The notes: a model not told the origin generated them from the sequence alone. Counted from the stretch's first letter, positions 46,048-62,850 are shown. The stretch: 64,000 bases of DNA from Cyanoderma ruficeps (GCA_008694505.1 VZDJ01000034.1:3301557-3365556), one strand, 5' to 3'. Numbers and translations are program-made.

Positions 46048-47484
46048 GCATGGAATCTTTGACAGAGGGATCACAATTGACACTTTAAGATGCTGAATTC
46101 CACGTAACTGAAATGGGAGTTTTTGTCCCAACTCTGGTGCCAAATAGGAGTGGATGGTTTGGCAGGGAAGGAACATTTGGATATCCTTCCTTGTTTTCCC
46201 CTGTATCCTTCCAAGGAGGGAGCCTCTTGTTTAGGAATTTACTGGATGATTTTTCTTTTGCTACCTAATTTCACAGCCTCAGGCCCCAGAAAATGAAGAA
46301 CAAACACCAAGCAAGAGTTGAAATTTAACTTTACTGCAAGGTTAATGAAAATTGAACAGGTAACTTAGAAAATGTATAGGGAAGCTTGGAAAGCTGGAAT
46401 CAGGACAGACTGCAACAGGAGTTTCACAAACACTCGCCTACATTAAGGTCAAAAAACCCCACCACTGCAGCACAGTGCTCATCCAGCAGATAAATCTCTG
46501 ATGAAAGGGCATGGAGAGAAGGTCATGCACAAGGAAAAAGCTTGTTAGAGTCACCTCCTGAGCAATTACAGCTGTAATCTCTTGGGCTGCTTCTGAATTT
46601 CATCCCTGGATGAGAGGTTCAGTGCAGGAGTGTATGAACCAAGGCTGACACACAGTGCTGAAAGTTTTCTCCATCTCCATTAAACAGTCCTGGCCCAAAC
46701 CAGAGTAGATTTAAGAAAAACGGCTAAGAGTATCAATCTAACCAAAATAGAATTCCTTTTCAGTTCTACAAAGAACAGCTTTGAAGGCAAACGCGTTTGT
46801 CAGGCTTTTGGCAATGTTCTCTGACAACAGTCTTTATTCTGTGGCTGCAGCAAAGAAACAGAAGTAGAGAAGAAGTTCCAGTAGGTTCTTAGAGGGATTT
46901 TTACAAGAAGCTCAGAAATGCACATTGAGTTCACAAACCACTGCTGAGCAGGTGGAACAGCGCAGCTTTAGCAAAAGCCAGCAAATACTGTTAAAGACTG
47001 ACTGACAGCTTTGAAAATTCCTACCAGGCATTAATCAGAGCACTGAGATCACGGTGATTGGAACAGCAATTCCTCTTAAAGGACACAAAGCAGTCCCAAG
47101 CACACGACAGGATTTGACACCGCACACGGGGATACAGCAGGGCCGTGGCACAAAGGTTCTGCTGTGCACTGGGAATTTCAGCAGATTCCAATGGCACTTG
47201 ATGGACGGGGAAGAGCAGGCACTGGGACACAGAACACACCATGGCTCATTCACCCGCCACGAGGACCAGTGAGGGCTGTAAATCAGGTACAAAACACAAG
47301 ACTGACACCACCCTGTGTCTGCATTCCCCAAACAACCTGGGAACTGTCACACAACATCCCCCTCTCCTTTCCTTCCCTTCCCCTGGCAACTTGGCTTTAT
47401 CACGTGCTCTGCCCTCAGCACCATCTCCCCCCAGGGCACCACCAGCAACTCACTTGCCCTTGAACAGGTGACACGCGAGGGGGT
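46048..47484 (-). other. Presumed TPRG1L 3' untranslated region
   Basis: No exon, repeat or RNA gene is recognised in the 1.4 kb following the TPRG1L stop. It is taken as 3'UTR because of its position and the poly(A) signals downstream. Confidence 0.5.
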
Positions 47485-50900
<3,416 letters not shown>

Positions 50901-53555
50901 TCAGCTCTGCTGTGCATTTTCAGGGCTAAGACAAGAACCCAGACTCATCACACAATGTACAGTGGGCGGCCCTGAGCTCAGCCAAAATGATGCTCTGCTC
51001 TGCCCAGGTGGCCTGGGAAAGACTCTCATATACCCACAAAGGAAAAAGATTTGTAGGTCTACACAGGCCAGACAGAGCTGCTGTGAAGCAGATCTGGGTC
51101 AGATGTTCAAGATCTTAAATATCATCAGGACATAGCTCAGGAAGGTACCAGAGCAGGGTGGGATAGGGGCAGGATTGTGCATGGTGAGCCCTGGCGCCCA
51201 TATCACATCCAGCACGCTTGATAGCGAAGATTAAATAATGCTGGGGAATGAATGGCACGTTAATGTTTCAGTTTCTGTGGTCTCTGGCATGACTGCAGAT
51301 ATTATCATCAGTATTTATGGAACTGTATCATGTCTTGGATCACTTTCAGGGCTGTTTTACCCGGAGCCAGAGGATGACATCCTCGGCAGGCGGCTGTGCT
51401 GGGAAATTATATAAAATTGAAAACATACTAAATTGACTTCACAGACAGGGTAGGGTTTCAGATATCTGCCTTTCACATGTGGCCCATGAATCCCCTGCTG
51501 TGCTCTCCACAGCCCTTGCTCACACGGGCCTCTTTAGGTGGGAAACCTCACTGCTGGCTTTAAAGGGAATTTAAAAGGACTGCAGAGCTGACTCTGTGCA
51601 GGGTCACTTCTCAAAGTGCAGCTTTTCCCATGGGATCTTCCCTTTCTCCCTGCAGGCAGCCTGGCCAGGTTGGCTGTGGCTGGGAGAGTGGCCATGCCAG
51701 GCCAGCCGGGATCCTGCAGCGAGCTGTGTCCCACCTGTGTGACAGGCAGGATTGTCACCTGAGGCAGCGTGGGAGCTGCGGCTGGACCGATCCATCCCCA
51801 TCCTTGGCCTGAGCCGCGTCCTGGAGAGGGAGCCCGACTCCCGGCTCTGCCCCAGCCCTGCCCACTGGGAGGAATCCCTGGAAGTGTAACAGGGGGCAGC
51901 CTGTTTCCTACTGTAAGAAACTCCCAACTTTTTATTCCCAGATAGAAAAAGAGAGGCTTGGATTTATTGTATCCTGGAGCTCTCTCTGTTGCTATAAAGC
52001 ATCTTTATGTAGCTGCCTTTCTTCTCGAGGAAGAATGAAGGATATTTTCTCCCCATCCATTAGGCTTGGCTGATATTTTACTGCTAAATGAAAACATTGA
52101 CCCCCCTCACCTGCTCTTTTCTCTTATTTGAGGATTTATGGCACTGCTGTGACCTTGGGAGGGTTCTGGTGTAAGGAGCAGCTGCTTCAGTTTTTTCCAA
52201 GAGCCAGCAGCTTTTGGGCACGGCCCTTGGGGACTTTAGTGTTGATTAATGGTTGTCCTTCAGCCACAAAATATGGCCACGGAACTATCCCAGCCTTCCT
52301 CCAAACCTTCTTATCCTGCTTCTCTGATGGAAATCAGGGCGACCAAGTGAGCTCTGGAATGTCCTGGGGCAGCTCAGAGGTGCCCAGCTGCTGCTCTGGT
52401 TCCTCCTGGCCCTTGGGGAGGGTTTGCTGGCAGGTGCTTAAGATGTTTAGTGCAGCATCCCCGCTCTGCTCTGCTCTCCTCTCCCCCATCCCACTGTGCC
52501 GGCTGCTGTGTGCAGTTGGAGGTGTCCCTGCCAGCAGAATTTCCTTGGGAAGCGATCAATTTTGTTATCTGTTGGAGTGCATGGGGAAGATGGAATCTCC
52601 GTGGGGTGTTTTTCGAGCTTCTGGGGAAGGGATTTGGGGTGGTGTGTCCGCAGGTGGCTTCGGGCAGTGCAGAAGAGCCGCCTGTGGAGAAACAGCCCCG
52701 AAGCACCGCTGCTCCATCCCTGCGAGCAGGACCTCCCCCTCCTCTGCTCGGGGCTGGGCACAGCTCGTGGGAGGGATTTCTGACTGACAGCCCGCAAAGA
52801 GGCAAGAGAGCATGTGAGGGAAAGGAGCTGGACCTGGGAAAGGCAGGGGGGAGTTTTGTTACTCCCCTGAACCGCAGGGAAGCTGCTCTGGTGCGTGGGT
52901 GTGCGGGAGCTCCTCACTCCTGGCCCCGGAGGAAGGTGAGGAGCTGCAGCAGGAGGATGCCTGCGCCTCTGTGGATGGAGTGAGGGATCACCCTGCCTGC
53001 TCCGGGAAAAGCCCCTGGAGGGTGAGATTCTCCTGCCAGAAGAGCACTCCTCCTTTTTCCTTCCCCTTGCCAAGGGCTGGATTTCAAAGTGCCTTGGGAA
53101 GGGGATCGCAGCTCCGGAGCAGCTCAGCCCACATGGGCCTGTGCTGCTGGGCACAGCACAGGTCTTGTGAGCCCCCAGGTCCTCCAGCTTTGTCGGGAAG
53201 CAAATCCCAGAAGGAAAAGTCACTTCAGTGCATTTCACTGCGAGCAAACGAGCATGAGAAGCCAGGTTTGGTTTGGGGGAAAAACCCAGCTGCAGCCTGC
53301 ACTGTGATTTCCAATGGAGTGAAGAAACTCACTGAGCGGAACCCGAGAGGGAGGAAGCATCCAGGAATGATAAATCCGCTCTCCCCCTGCAAGGACTCCC
53401 CTGTGCTCCAATAGCTTTGCCCTTTGCAAGGAGAGACACCGGCAGGCTGGGAGCAGGAGGCAGCAGGAGCCTGTGGGGAGGAGGAACCGGTGGGAGAGGC
53501 TGTGGGATTCCCGGGATAATCGCTGGAAGCACCTGGAGGGAGAGGAGCAGCTGCG
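50901..53555. other. Interval between TPRG1L and MEGF6
   Basis: About 2.65 kb between the two divergent genes, including the presumed MEGF6 promoter and 5'UTR. An AT-rich stretch at 51.2-51.45 kb, with AAATTATATAAAATTG, stands out from GC-rich surroundings and may be regulatory. No exon or mobile element is recognised. Confidence 0.55.
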
Positions 53556-53641
53556 ATGGAGTTTCCTGCCGTGGCACTGTCACTCATCGTGGCGCTGCGA
53601 ATGTCTCCGCTGGCGGCTGGGAGCAAACTGCAGCCCCACAT
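53556..53641 (+). CDS. MEGF6: MEGF6 exon 1 (signal peptide)
   Basis: 86 nt encoding MEFPAVALSLIVALRM up to KLQPH plus two bases of Met29. The donor AT|GTGAGT creates the MPNVCAEQEL junction that matches human MPHVCAEQEL. An upstream start cannot be fully excluded. Confidence 0.85.
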
Positions 53642-56600
53642 GTGAGTAGGGAGAAAGAGTTCTGGAGGGGTTTGTCGGGCAGGGAGTGGAGAAGCAGGAG
53701 CCAAATACAGTGTTTTCAAATCAAGGGTGAAGCGAGGAGCAGAGAGTGAAGGGGCAGTGGGGAGGAAGCTGTTGTGGGTTTCTTTATTTACTACTAGATG
53801 TGCAGGAAGGGGAATAGAAAATTGAAAACCTGGATAGTCTTTTCTTGTAGGAGGGAACTCCTGGATTTAACTGTAACTGTTGTCTGAGTGCAAGAGAGGA
53901 TTCCTGTGTGAATACTTTGCCCTTTCTTCCAAGACCTGCTGCTTTTATTTCACTTCACGAATCTTTCTTATTCCACATTCCCCCCCCCGCCCGCTGCTGT
54001 TACTCCAGCAGCACGTAGGCTGCTCTTTTTAATTACATTTTACAGTTACAGTTTGGTGTTAATCATTTGGCTGCTCTGGAAAACTTCCTTGCAAATTTGG
54101 CCTCCTGCCAGAAGATGGTCTCTCAGAGCCAGGGGATCACTGTAATTCCCTTTGTCCGTGGAGCCGGTGTGGTGTGGGGTGCAGACTCCAAGCCGCCCTC
54201 CCTGAGGGGTTTAATTCCTCAGGAAAAAGGGTGTCCTTTAGAAGATAAAAGGTTTTGGAAGAAGCAGCTTTTTCTCCTCACGTCAGGGCTTTGTGCTCCT
54301 GCCCTGACAGTTACTTTCAGGACTTCTTGGACGAGGCACTGGAGCAGAGCCCTGTGCCAGCACTCCGGGGTTGGAATTGAGTGGCCTGGAGCAGTCGGAT
54401 GCCAGCTGTGACCTCTAAGCTTCACCACGTCCAAATTACTTACTTTCACTTCTTTCATAGAAAGTATCTCTGTGAAAACTCTGGGTCCCCTTGGAAGCAG
54501 CAGAAGCAGCCCCAAACACCCAAGTGTCTCATGGAGTCAGGGACAAACATCTCCCTCTCCATCCTTAGCTAAACCCACTGACTTGTGCTCGGAGAAAGAG
54601 TTAGGATTAGAGAAGAAACAAAGCACATTTCTTTGATTTATTGGAATTAGCCTCGCAGCCCTTAGCTCTGAACGAGCAAGAAACCACCCCTGTGGCTGCC
54701 CGGCCTGGCACTGTTTCTTTTCCCTGCAGTGATTGAACTCCTTGAGGAGGTGGATGTGGGGGGTTGCCCAAGCCCTTCCTGCCCTGTCAGCAGGAAATTC
54801 AGGCAGTGGGAACGCTGCACCCCTCGCAGCTGCGACCCCCTGCATCCCTCTGGGCCCCCTGCATCCCTCTGGGTTCCCTGCATCCCTCTGCATCCCCTGC
54901 ATCCCTGACGTGCCTGCATTTCTCTGTGGCAGGCCGAACGTGTGCGCAGAGCAGGAGCTGGGGGTCGTGGGGCTGCGGCAGCCGTGTGTGCAGGCGCTGA
55001 CCCGCGGGGTCAAGGTGTGGAGGCAGGACTGCGGGGGCCGCCGCTGGTGCACGGGCTACGAGCGCAGGTAGGTGCTCTTCCCTCCCTCGGGCTGCTCCTC
55101 GTAGGAGGAAAAGTGGCTCCCACTCCTCAGCAGCAGCAGGGGAGTGAGTTTGGTGCTCACCGGCAGCGGCTGCACAGCCGTGGAGGGGTGGGGACAGTCA
55201 CCTGTGCACCCGTCCTGTCCCCCGGCTGTGTTGTGGAGTGGGAAACAGCCACGGGAATGCCTTGGTGCCCTCCAAGGAGTCTCAGTGGTGAGACAGCGTG
55301 GATGGGGCTCGCCTGGATGTCCCACAGCTCTCAAGGGAAAGAGGAGGAAACACCTTGGAGGAAACCTTTGGTGCCTGGAATTTACCTGGCTAATGGGAAG
55401 GGTCCATGCCCGTGGCAGGAGGTTGAAACTAGATGTTCTTTAAAGTCCCTTCCAACACAAACTGTTCTGTGGCTCAATGATTCTATGATTTTGTGACTAG
55501 GGGACACAGCAGTTCTTTTACAGGTTGATATGAACAGTCCCAGAGCAGAGATGTGGCCCTGACCCCACAAACTTCCAGAGAGGAGTAGAGCTACTTCACA
55601 GGATATTGTTCTTGGTGTAAAGTGGGAGACAACAAGAGCTTGGCAAACTCTTTGGGCTGGTGGAGCTCCTGGTTCAACCTGGCATTTCTGTGATGCTCAG
55701 AGCTTTTAAGCCGGGAAGGAATTCCCAAAGAGAAGCTGTATCCATTGTTTTCATTGTGAAGAAGCTTTGTCCTCACGGTGGGCTGTTTCCCATCTTCAGA
55801 CAATGTATGACATCTGTTTCCTATGATCCAGCCACATTAATGGAACGACTTTTTCTCACCACGTGCACTATTCCTGCACCTTTGAATGTCTCCTCCTCGA
55901 AACCCCTCAGTGCCTCTTGTCTGACAGAGCTGCTGGCAGGAGCCAAGTGAGGGTTACTGGCTAAAATAACAGTAAATGTGGCTGTGCTGCAGGGGATGGG
56001 GGGGTGCAGGACCACCTGTGAGGGAGGGCAGGGACTCCTGGGGTGGTGGTCAGCAGGATTTGCTGCAGGGTCCCCACCTTCCTTTCACTCCATGAGCTGG
56101 AACATGTTCAGGCCTGTGTCAGAACAGCTTGAGCTGGGCTTGCACAGGTCACCACAGAGTTGGAACATTCCCGGAGTGCTTGGCCACCCTGTCATGGCAT
56201 CCCTTGAGTTCCCAGCTGGCCAGAGATGGGAGCCTGGGCTTCCCTGAGGAAGGAGAGCTCTGAACATGAGTTACAGCACAAGAAATGAACTTTTCTTACC
56301 TACCCAGCAGCCAAGCTACAATGTGCCCAAGCTGCTTCCACCCTCCACCTGCTTTTCCGGCCTCATTAGGGAGTTACAAGCCTTTGCAGAATAAAAATGA
56401 TAGTTGTCGTTTCAAAGAAACATCTTGGACTCAAGACAGCTTTTAAGTCCTGACTTTAGGAATTCCTCCTAACCTGTAATTGCTGGTAATTAGCCTGGTG
56501 ATGAGATCTGTGTCCTGGTAACAAAGGAGCAAACAGAGTCTGACTCTTGGCTGTGTTTTCAGGGAAGGCTTTGAAAGGATGGGTGCCCTGTCTGCTTCCA

Positions 56601-58829
56601 CTTCAAAGGCTGGGAGCTCTTCAGCCCCAGAAGTCCCTTCAGCTCCTTAAAGGACGGGTTTGACATCACAAATCAAGGGACTGAAATGAAACAACTTTCT
56701 GTTCTGCTTCGTTACAAATATCAGAACAACCCAGTGCCAAAACTGTTGCTGATGGAAGCACAGAGGGGAAGCCACTGAGGGATTTCACCCCAGGAGTTGT
56801 GAAATCCAGACAGGGAGAGGACTATCAGCAGAACATTCCTTGGGCAAGGTTTTGCCCCAGATCCCCTGTCTCTAAACTTCTGGGAGTTCCCATTGCTGCA
56901 GGCTTTTCCAGGAGCTGGGAGCTGTCCTGCCAAGCTCCCTTGTGCCGGGCAGCCGAGGCAGCGGAGCGCGCGGTGTCGGCGCTCGCAGGGACGCTGGAGC
57001 TGCTCCAGTTGGACCTGGCTCTGGCAGCTCAGGAAGCGTATTCACAGCTCCAGGATCTGCCCTGAGATTGGCCTTGGTGCCTTTGAGTTCCTGGAGGTGA
57101 CTGGAGAAAGCAGCATCTGCTCAGCTGGAGCATCCTCGGGCAGTGCTGCTCCGTGTTCCTGGTGAGGGGACGGGTTTGTGCAGCTTCCCAGCCAGTAATG
57201 ACAGCAGGACAGCAGGTAGCTTTGCTCAGCCCTCCACAACCAAGCTTGAAAGGATCACAGTGCTATCCCAGAGGGGCTGGAAGGGGATTTTCCAGCAGCA
57301 GGACACAGCAGGATTCTCTGGGTTCCATTAGTTCTGGCTCATTCCCCGTTTTCTGTGCCAGGGACTCCTTAAAACACAAAAGAAAACAGAATCACTGAAG
57401 ATAAAGTATCTCCTGTGTGGCTCTTTCTTATCTGCAGCATCCAGATACCCAGAGGCACTGAGGCTGTCACAATATTTGCCTGTCCTTGAGCAGCTGAGGG
57501 GTCTGGAGTGTCCGACAGAGCTGCCCAGGAGGGTGGGACTGAGGCTGCTCAGGGCACTGCTGGGCACAAGGAGCCCTGAGCTGTCCTACATCACTATTTT
57601 GAGGTTTTCTTCCCCATCCCCGAGCCTCCTTGTCATGGTCACACCACCCTGAATCCACCATCTCCCTTTCTCCTTCCTGCTGGGCTGGAGAGAACTCCTG
57701 GTACCAAGAGGATCCCGGTGGGCTGCAGCCTGTGAATTGCTTTCTCAGCTGCTTCTGGAACACAACAATTTCCTTCATAATTTGTTAACAGCTCATACAA
57801 AACCAAAAAAATAAAAGGTATCTGCTTTTATTTCTCTCAGCTGTGCTTCCATGTGCTGGTTGGCACAGGAGTTGCTGAAGGTTTCCTTCCCAGGGATTAA
57901 CGGTTCACTGTTATTTGGGTTTTTTTTTGTAAGGACATTCAGACAAAATCAAACAAGTCGACTGAGTTAGGATAAATATTTTCAGTGGACACGCACAACA
58001 CATCTGCTGTGCCAAATATTTGTTGTTGTTTGCCTGATTTGCTTTGGTGGAGCAGTTTCATGTTCTGCCAACGGAGCTTTTCAAAAATCGGCTTCAGAAG
58101 TGTTATCTGTGTTTCGATTCTCACAAACACACAACACCAAATTTCCGGGGAAAAAAATGTGTCGCTTTTATTTATTTACGCTTCAGATCAGTCCCTGCTT
58201 TACTCCCCCAGCTCTCACCCTGGAGGGAACTACTGGGAGTGGTTAAAGGGACCCTCAGTGTTCCCTGCCAAGCTGTGGAGCCTCGCTGTGTCCACCACAA
58301 CTCTTGGAGTAGTTTGGTGTTGCCATCAGGGTTATGTCCATTTTTTAGCTCATCCAGCCCCTTAGTGACACACCTGCTCCCGCTCACTAAAGCACAAATA
58401 CCTCTTCTTAAAATCTAAAATTTCGTTTGTGATCAAGTAGTGAGAGGGAGGAGCTCAGAGCTGTAAATATTCTAGAAAAGGAGAGAAAATAATCTGGGGT
58501 GTTATGAAGACCTGGGCGTTGTCTCTTGTGTTCCTAATTAGGGTAAATTAGGAGTATTTCATTAACATCAGTGATCACTGCCAGGCCACGTGGAAAAACA
58601 ACGGCAGCACGTTTGCAAACCCAACTCCTCATTTTATTTCCACCCGCGATGACAAATTCTGCCCTTCCCGGCTTCCCTGTCCTGCAGGAGCTGACTTTGG
58701 CTGGGTTTTTGTGTTTCAGGGTTGTGTACCACACGGGCTACAGGCAGGTGTACCAGCTGAGCTCCCAGACCACGTACAGGTGCTGCCCAGGATGGTCCCA
58801 GCTCGCAGGGGAGGCTGGCTGCCTGCACA
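53556..58829 (+). CDS. MEGF6: MEGF6, first three coding exons (partial gene)
   Basis: MEGF6 is a large secreted matrix-type protein: signal peptide, EMI domain, then many EGF-like repeats. Three exons join in phase (86+135+110 nt) to 110 residues plus one base. Residues 1-22 form a signal peptide with hydrophobic core VALSLIVALRM. The EMI domain starts at MPNVCAEQELGVVGLRQPC and shows Cys at 33, 47, 62, 68, 95, 96 and 108 with the hallmark RCCPGW. The start ATG has G at -3 and G at +4. Human MEGF6 continues with a short EGF-like segment after CLS; that exon was not found before the right edge, so the rest of the gene lies outside. N-terminal residues differ from mammals, as usual for signal peptides. 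Confidence 0.93.
54838..54905. repeat. Short tandem repeat before MEGF6 exon 2
   Basis: Units of about 20 bp (CTGCATCCCTCTGGGCCCC) repeated three to four times, ending about 30 bp upstream of the exon 2 acceptor. They provide much of its pyrimidine-rich approach. Confidence 0.8.
54933..55067 (+). CDS. MEGF6: MEGF6 exon 2 (EMI domain, first half)
   Basis: 135 nt, residues 29-74 (PNVCAEQELGVVGLRQPCVQ to GYERR). Four of the EMI cysteines are here. The acceptor is TGTGGCAG|G and the donor AG|GTAGGT. Confidence 0.95.
55390..55495 (+). mobile_element. CR1 LINE 3'-end fragment (sense) in MEGF6 intron 2
   Basis: GTCCATGCCCGTGGCAGGAG, TTTAAAGTCCCTTCCAACAC and ATGATTCTATGATTTTGTGA: a short CR1 terminus. 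Confidence 0.88.
55496..58719 (+). other. MEGF6 intron 2 (remainder)
   Basis: About 3.2 kb without recognised exons, RNA genes or intact repeats. Confidence 0.75.
58720..58829 (+). CDS. MEGF6: MEGF6 exon 3 (EMI domain, second half)
   Basis: 110 nt, residues 74-110 (VVYHTGYRQVYQLSSQTTYR, CCPGW, ending GCLH). The acceptor is GTTTCAG|G and the donor A|GTAAGT. The YRCCPGW motif is diagnostic of EMI domains. Confidence 0.95.
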
Positions 58830-61800
58830 GTAAGTGTTGCTCTGCTCAGTTCAGCTTCCTTGGTTTCGGCTCATTTCAAGTCCTGCGCCTGCAGAAAATG
58901 CTCTAAAAATGTCTTTAAATGTGCTTTAAAATGTGCTTAAAAANTATTATTTCCTGGCATCAGAAGGATGCTGCTCTGGCTTCCTGGGAGGCGCTGCCTG
59001 GTGCTTTCCATTCCTAGAGAATTTCCACATTCAGGGTCCCAGCCATTCAGGCACTTGCCAAATGCTGCTAATTAAAATCAGGGCCAAATTGATGTTTCCA
59101 ACGGCGCCACTGGCAGAAGCTCTGGAAGCTCCTTTGAGAAGGTTTGTCAGGGGCTGGGTTTGTTATTTTAAGACTGGCTGAGTTTGAGGTGCCCCTGTGA
59201 GAGGTTTGGGATCTCTGCATCCACCCTTTGCCTGCTCCCTCCCATACCCAGAGGGTGAGCTGGGCTCAGGGGGGTGATTGTGCAGTGCCAGCCTGGAGGA
59301 GCAGACACAGCCACAGGGGAAGGGGTGGCACTGGTCAGATCTGGAGCAGAGACCTCAAAATTGAGGTTTTGGGATTCTGTGGCTGGATTCCTGCTCTCTT
59401 CCCTGTCAGACAGGCATGGAAGCGTGTCCTGCCCAGCTGTGGGGGAAGCTGCGAGATGTATTCAGGTTTGCACATGATGGGGATGTGCAAATCTCAGCCT
59501 ATAAGATGATTTTATGGTGTTGTTGCAGAAGACAGAGGCAGCTTTATCCCTGTGGGCCCCACATTCCCTATTTCCCTCCAGATTCTCTGCCTGACACAGG
59601 AGGCAGCTGCTGTGTCACTCCTTCCCCTAAACCCTGCAGCCAGGTCCAGCTGGGGAAACATTTAGCTGGAAACTGATCCTGAGGTGTTGAGAGCAAGGAA
59701 AAACCTCTTGAATGGAACCAAACTTATGTGTAGAACCAAATGTCACCTGGTGCAGAGCCCTGCACACTCCTTGTGCTGTGGGATCAATCCCCTGCCTCGG
59801 TGCCTGATTCTTTTCTGATTTAGACCTTGGAGGTGCTCTCCACCTTCCCCGCAGGAAAGCAGCTTTGGATTTCAGTGATAGGCAGGAGAACCAGCAGGGA
59901 ATTTTGGGATCTGCCCTGCCCTCAGGGGAATCAGAGGCCGCTCTGTTGTGGAGGCAGTCAGGATTGGGATTGATCTCCAAGGCAGGAAGATGTCTCCCAC
60001 AGCTGCTTGCCTTTTGTTCTGTGAAGAGGCCGTCTGTGCCTTCCCCAGGCTTTGATGCTTGTAGCAAAGGGTTTTTTTTTAAAAAAAGGACTAAAAAGTT
60101 GTGTCAAACAACCAGTCTTTATTCCAATTCCTATTCCAAGCTGTGGTACAGGAGAACAACCCACTGAGGGGAGGAAACTCCACGGGTGTCTCGTAACCCC
60201 TGTCAGTGAGCAGATAATAACCTCAGCTGAACTCAGAAAAGCACCTTCTGAAATGATTTTTCCTGCTAAGGAAATGAGTAATTCCATGCAGGAAGGAAGC
60301 AGAGAAAAGGAAATAGAGCTGCTCAGGGCACGCTCTGAACTCATCCTTCTCATCACCGGGGCTGGGAATGGTCCTCAGGGGCTGCTCACTGCAGGGTTGG
60401 GCTGGAGTGAAGAATTGAGGGACAGCCAGTGCCAAAAGCAGAGTGACACCAGCCCGAAAACTCCTGCAGGAATTGCTGCTGAGCTGCTGGGGAGGTTGAG
60501 GTGGATCATGACCTGGAGATGGTGAGCTCTGTCCCCGTCCAGCCCTTCAAACCCAATTGGATGCCACTGGGTTCACACCCAGGATGTGCTGCGACCTTAT
60601 TTCTGGGACAGAAAAATACCTACCTCAACTGCAACAGGCCCAACAGGGAGCTGATCTCTGCTGGCCCTCAGCACAGGCAGGGGCACTTCCAGGGGCAGAA
60701 AATAAAATAACATTGTTCTGTGAATCATCTTCTGAGCCCCTGAGAGCACAGGAGAGCAGCCAGCAGGTTAGGGCTGGGGTGGGCAGTGGGAATTGTGCTC
60801 TCTGTTTGCAGACCCCCATAGGCAGCAGCTTGAGGAGCGTCCCAAGGGCAAATGGGACAGCTCTGCCTGGCCCTGCAGCTGCCCCAAGCCAGGGTGTGTG
60901 TCCTGACCTCTGCCCTGTCCTGGGGAACGTGTCTGGGCTCTGTGTGACTAAACCTCCACCCCCACCCTGAGTAGCTTCTGGGTGTTGGTTTGCAGGGCTG
61001 TGATGGCTCTTCCTGCTGGTGGCCTCAGCACCAGCGTGTCCTTCTGGAGCAGAGGAGCTGTGGGAAGATCAGGTAGGGAATTGTCAGTGACCATCGGTGA
61101 GGTGCTGGGGCAGGGGCACACGGCCAGGCTGTTATTTATGGATGTTGGAGGTTCCTCTGGCCGGTGTGCAGCACTCTGGGGTCAGCCTGTGCTTGCTGCT
61201 GTGGCTCTGCTGAATGGCACAGAGCTGTGCCAGAACATGGCAGAGGGATCTGTGACCCTTCCTATCTGCCTCCAGACATCACTGATCGTGTTCCAGGAGT
61301 GCTGAGCCAGGGAAGGGCCTCTCTGCTGACAGTTTAATTAGGGCTAATTGTTGTGCAGCGGAATCTCTCCAGTGAGGACGTCTTGCTCTCCCTTGGGGAC
61401 TGGCATCTCCTCACTGCAGGGTTCTGTTTGCTCTCTGCTGCTCATAATTTCTCCTTAAAAATAAAAAACCCCAGCCCACGTGAAGGGAGATTTTCAGCAG
61501 TGCAGGGTCATGTGTAACCAGCCAGGGCCCTCTGCACCTTCTTGTCTGAACATGATGACACTGTCTGGCATTGCTGGTGATCCTAAACACCGTTATGAGT
61601 CGGGATCCCAGCACCCTCTCCCAGGCCTGGAGGGTTGTTTAGGCTCTCAGAGCTATCCTGGTGCCTGGAAGAGGAATTTGCCTTGTTGCAGCCACTGCAC
61701 TGGGGGTGCTCACTGTCAGCATAGGCTGGAAGCTGTCTGTAGCAAAACTGGGGTGTCCTCCCCTTCCTCAAATCCAGATTTGTGTCTCTGAGCTCTTACA

Positions 61801-62571
61801 GGTGAAGAAATGTCCCCACTACAGAGCTGTGGGGACAATACTGGGAGGGTGTGGGCTCTGCTAGGAGCAAATAGCTCGGAAAGAGATGGAAAATTTCATA
61901 GAAACAGAGATCTCACTGGTCTCACAGAATATTTGGATTTGTTCCTCTCCTCAGGTGCCCTCTGAAATGGTGACAGCTGCCCTTGCTCCTGCCACCCCCA
62001 GGGCTGTCAGAGGCGAAGCCAGGGAGCCCTGACCCTGGCAGGGTTCTGTCCTTTGTCCCTTCTCTTGGTGGTAACACAGGGTGAGGATTTGTTGCCTTCC
62101 ATTGCCCTCTGTCCTGGACTGTTCATCAATTTGGGAAGGAGAAAGGTCAGAAGTCAAGGCACCCTTTACATTTTTAGGATGGCATCAGCTTCTTTCCCTG
62201 CCTGATCTCTGATAGTTTAACTCTCAGACTGAGCTGCCTGGTTTCAAGTGGCCTCTGAGATGCTACTTAAATTCCACCTGGCTTCAATAACACAGGTAAA
62301 GCCCTCGGTGATTAGGTGAGGGGCCTGCGTGTCTGGTGATCTCTGTGATCTCCACTTTCAGCTGGAGATGTTGGAAAGCTGAGTCCCTGAGTCTGTGACT
62401 CTTGATGTGTGTGGAGGAGATGGAGCTCAGCCACCCACAGCCTGTCTGTGCTCTTGGGCCAGCCCCTGCCACCTTCAGAAGGGACTTGGTGGGGCAGAAA
62501 GGCACCAAGGAGAGCTGTAACGAGGCTAAAGAGGAGACCATGACTAGATTTAGTCACTGTCACTGTTATCA

Positions 62572-62850
62572 CAGAATCACAGAATCACAGAATGTGCAGG
62601 TTGGAAGAGACCTTCAAGATCATCGAGTCCAACCCAGCCCTGACACCTCAACTAGGTCATGGTGTCAAGTGCCACATCCAGTTTTCTTTTAAACACGTCC
62701 AGGGATGGTGACTCCACCACCTCCCCAGGCAGACCATTCCAGTATTTAATCACTCTTTCAGTGAAAAGTTTCTTATTTAACCTATGTTTCCTATATTATG
62801 ATGTAGCCTGGAGAAGCTCTGCCTGAGCTGCTGGTCTAAACCTGGTCAAA
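62572..62850 (-). mobile_element. CR1 LINE fragment (antisense) in MEGF6 intron 3
   Basis: ATCACAGAATCACAGAATCA CAGAATG, then CAAGATCATCGAGTCCAACC and CAGGGATGGTGACTCCACCA: an antisense CR1 3' region whose octamer-like tail is repeated three times. Confidence 0.92.
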
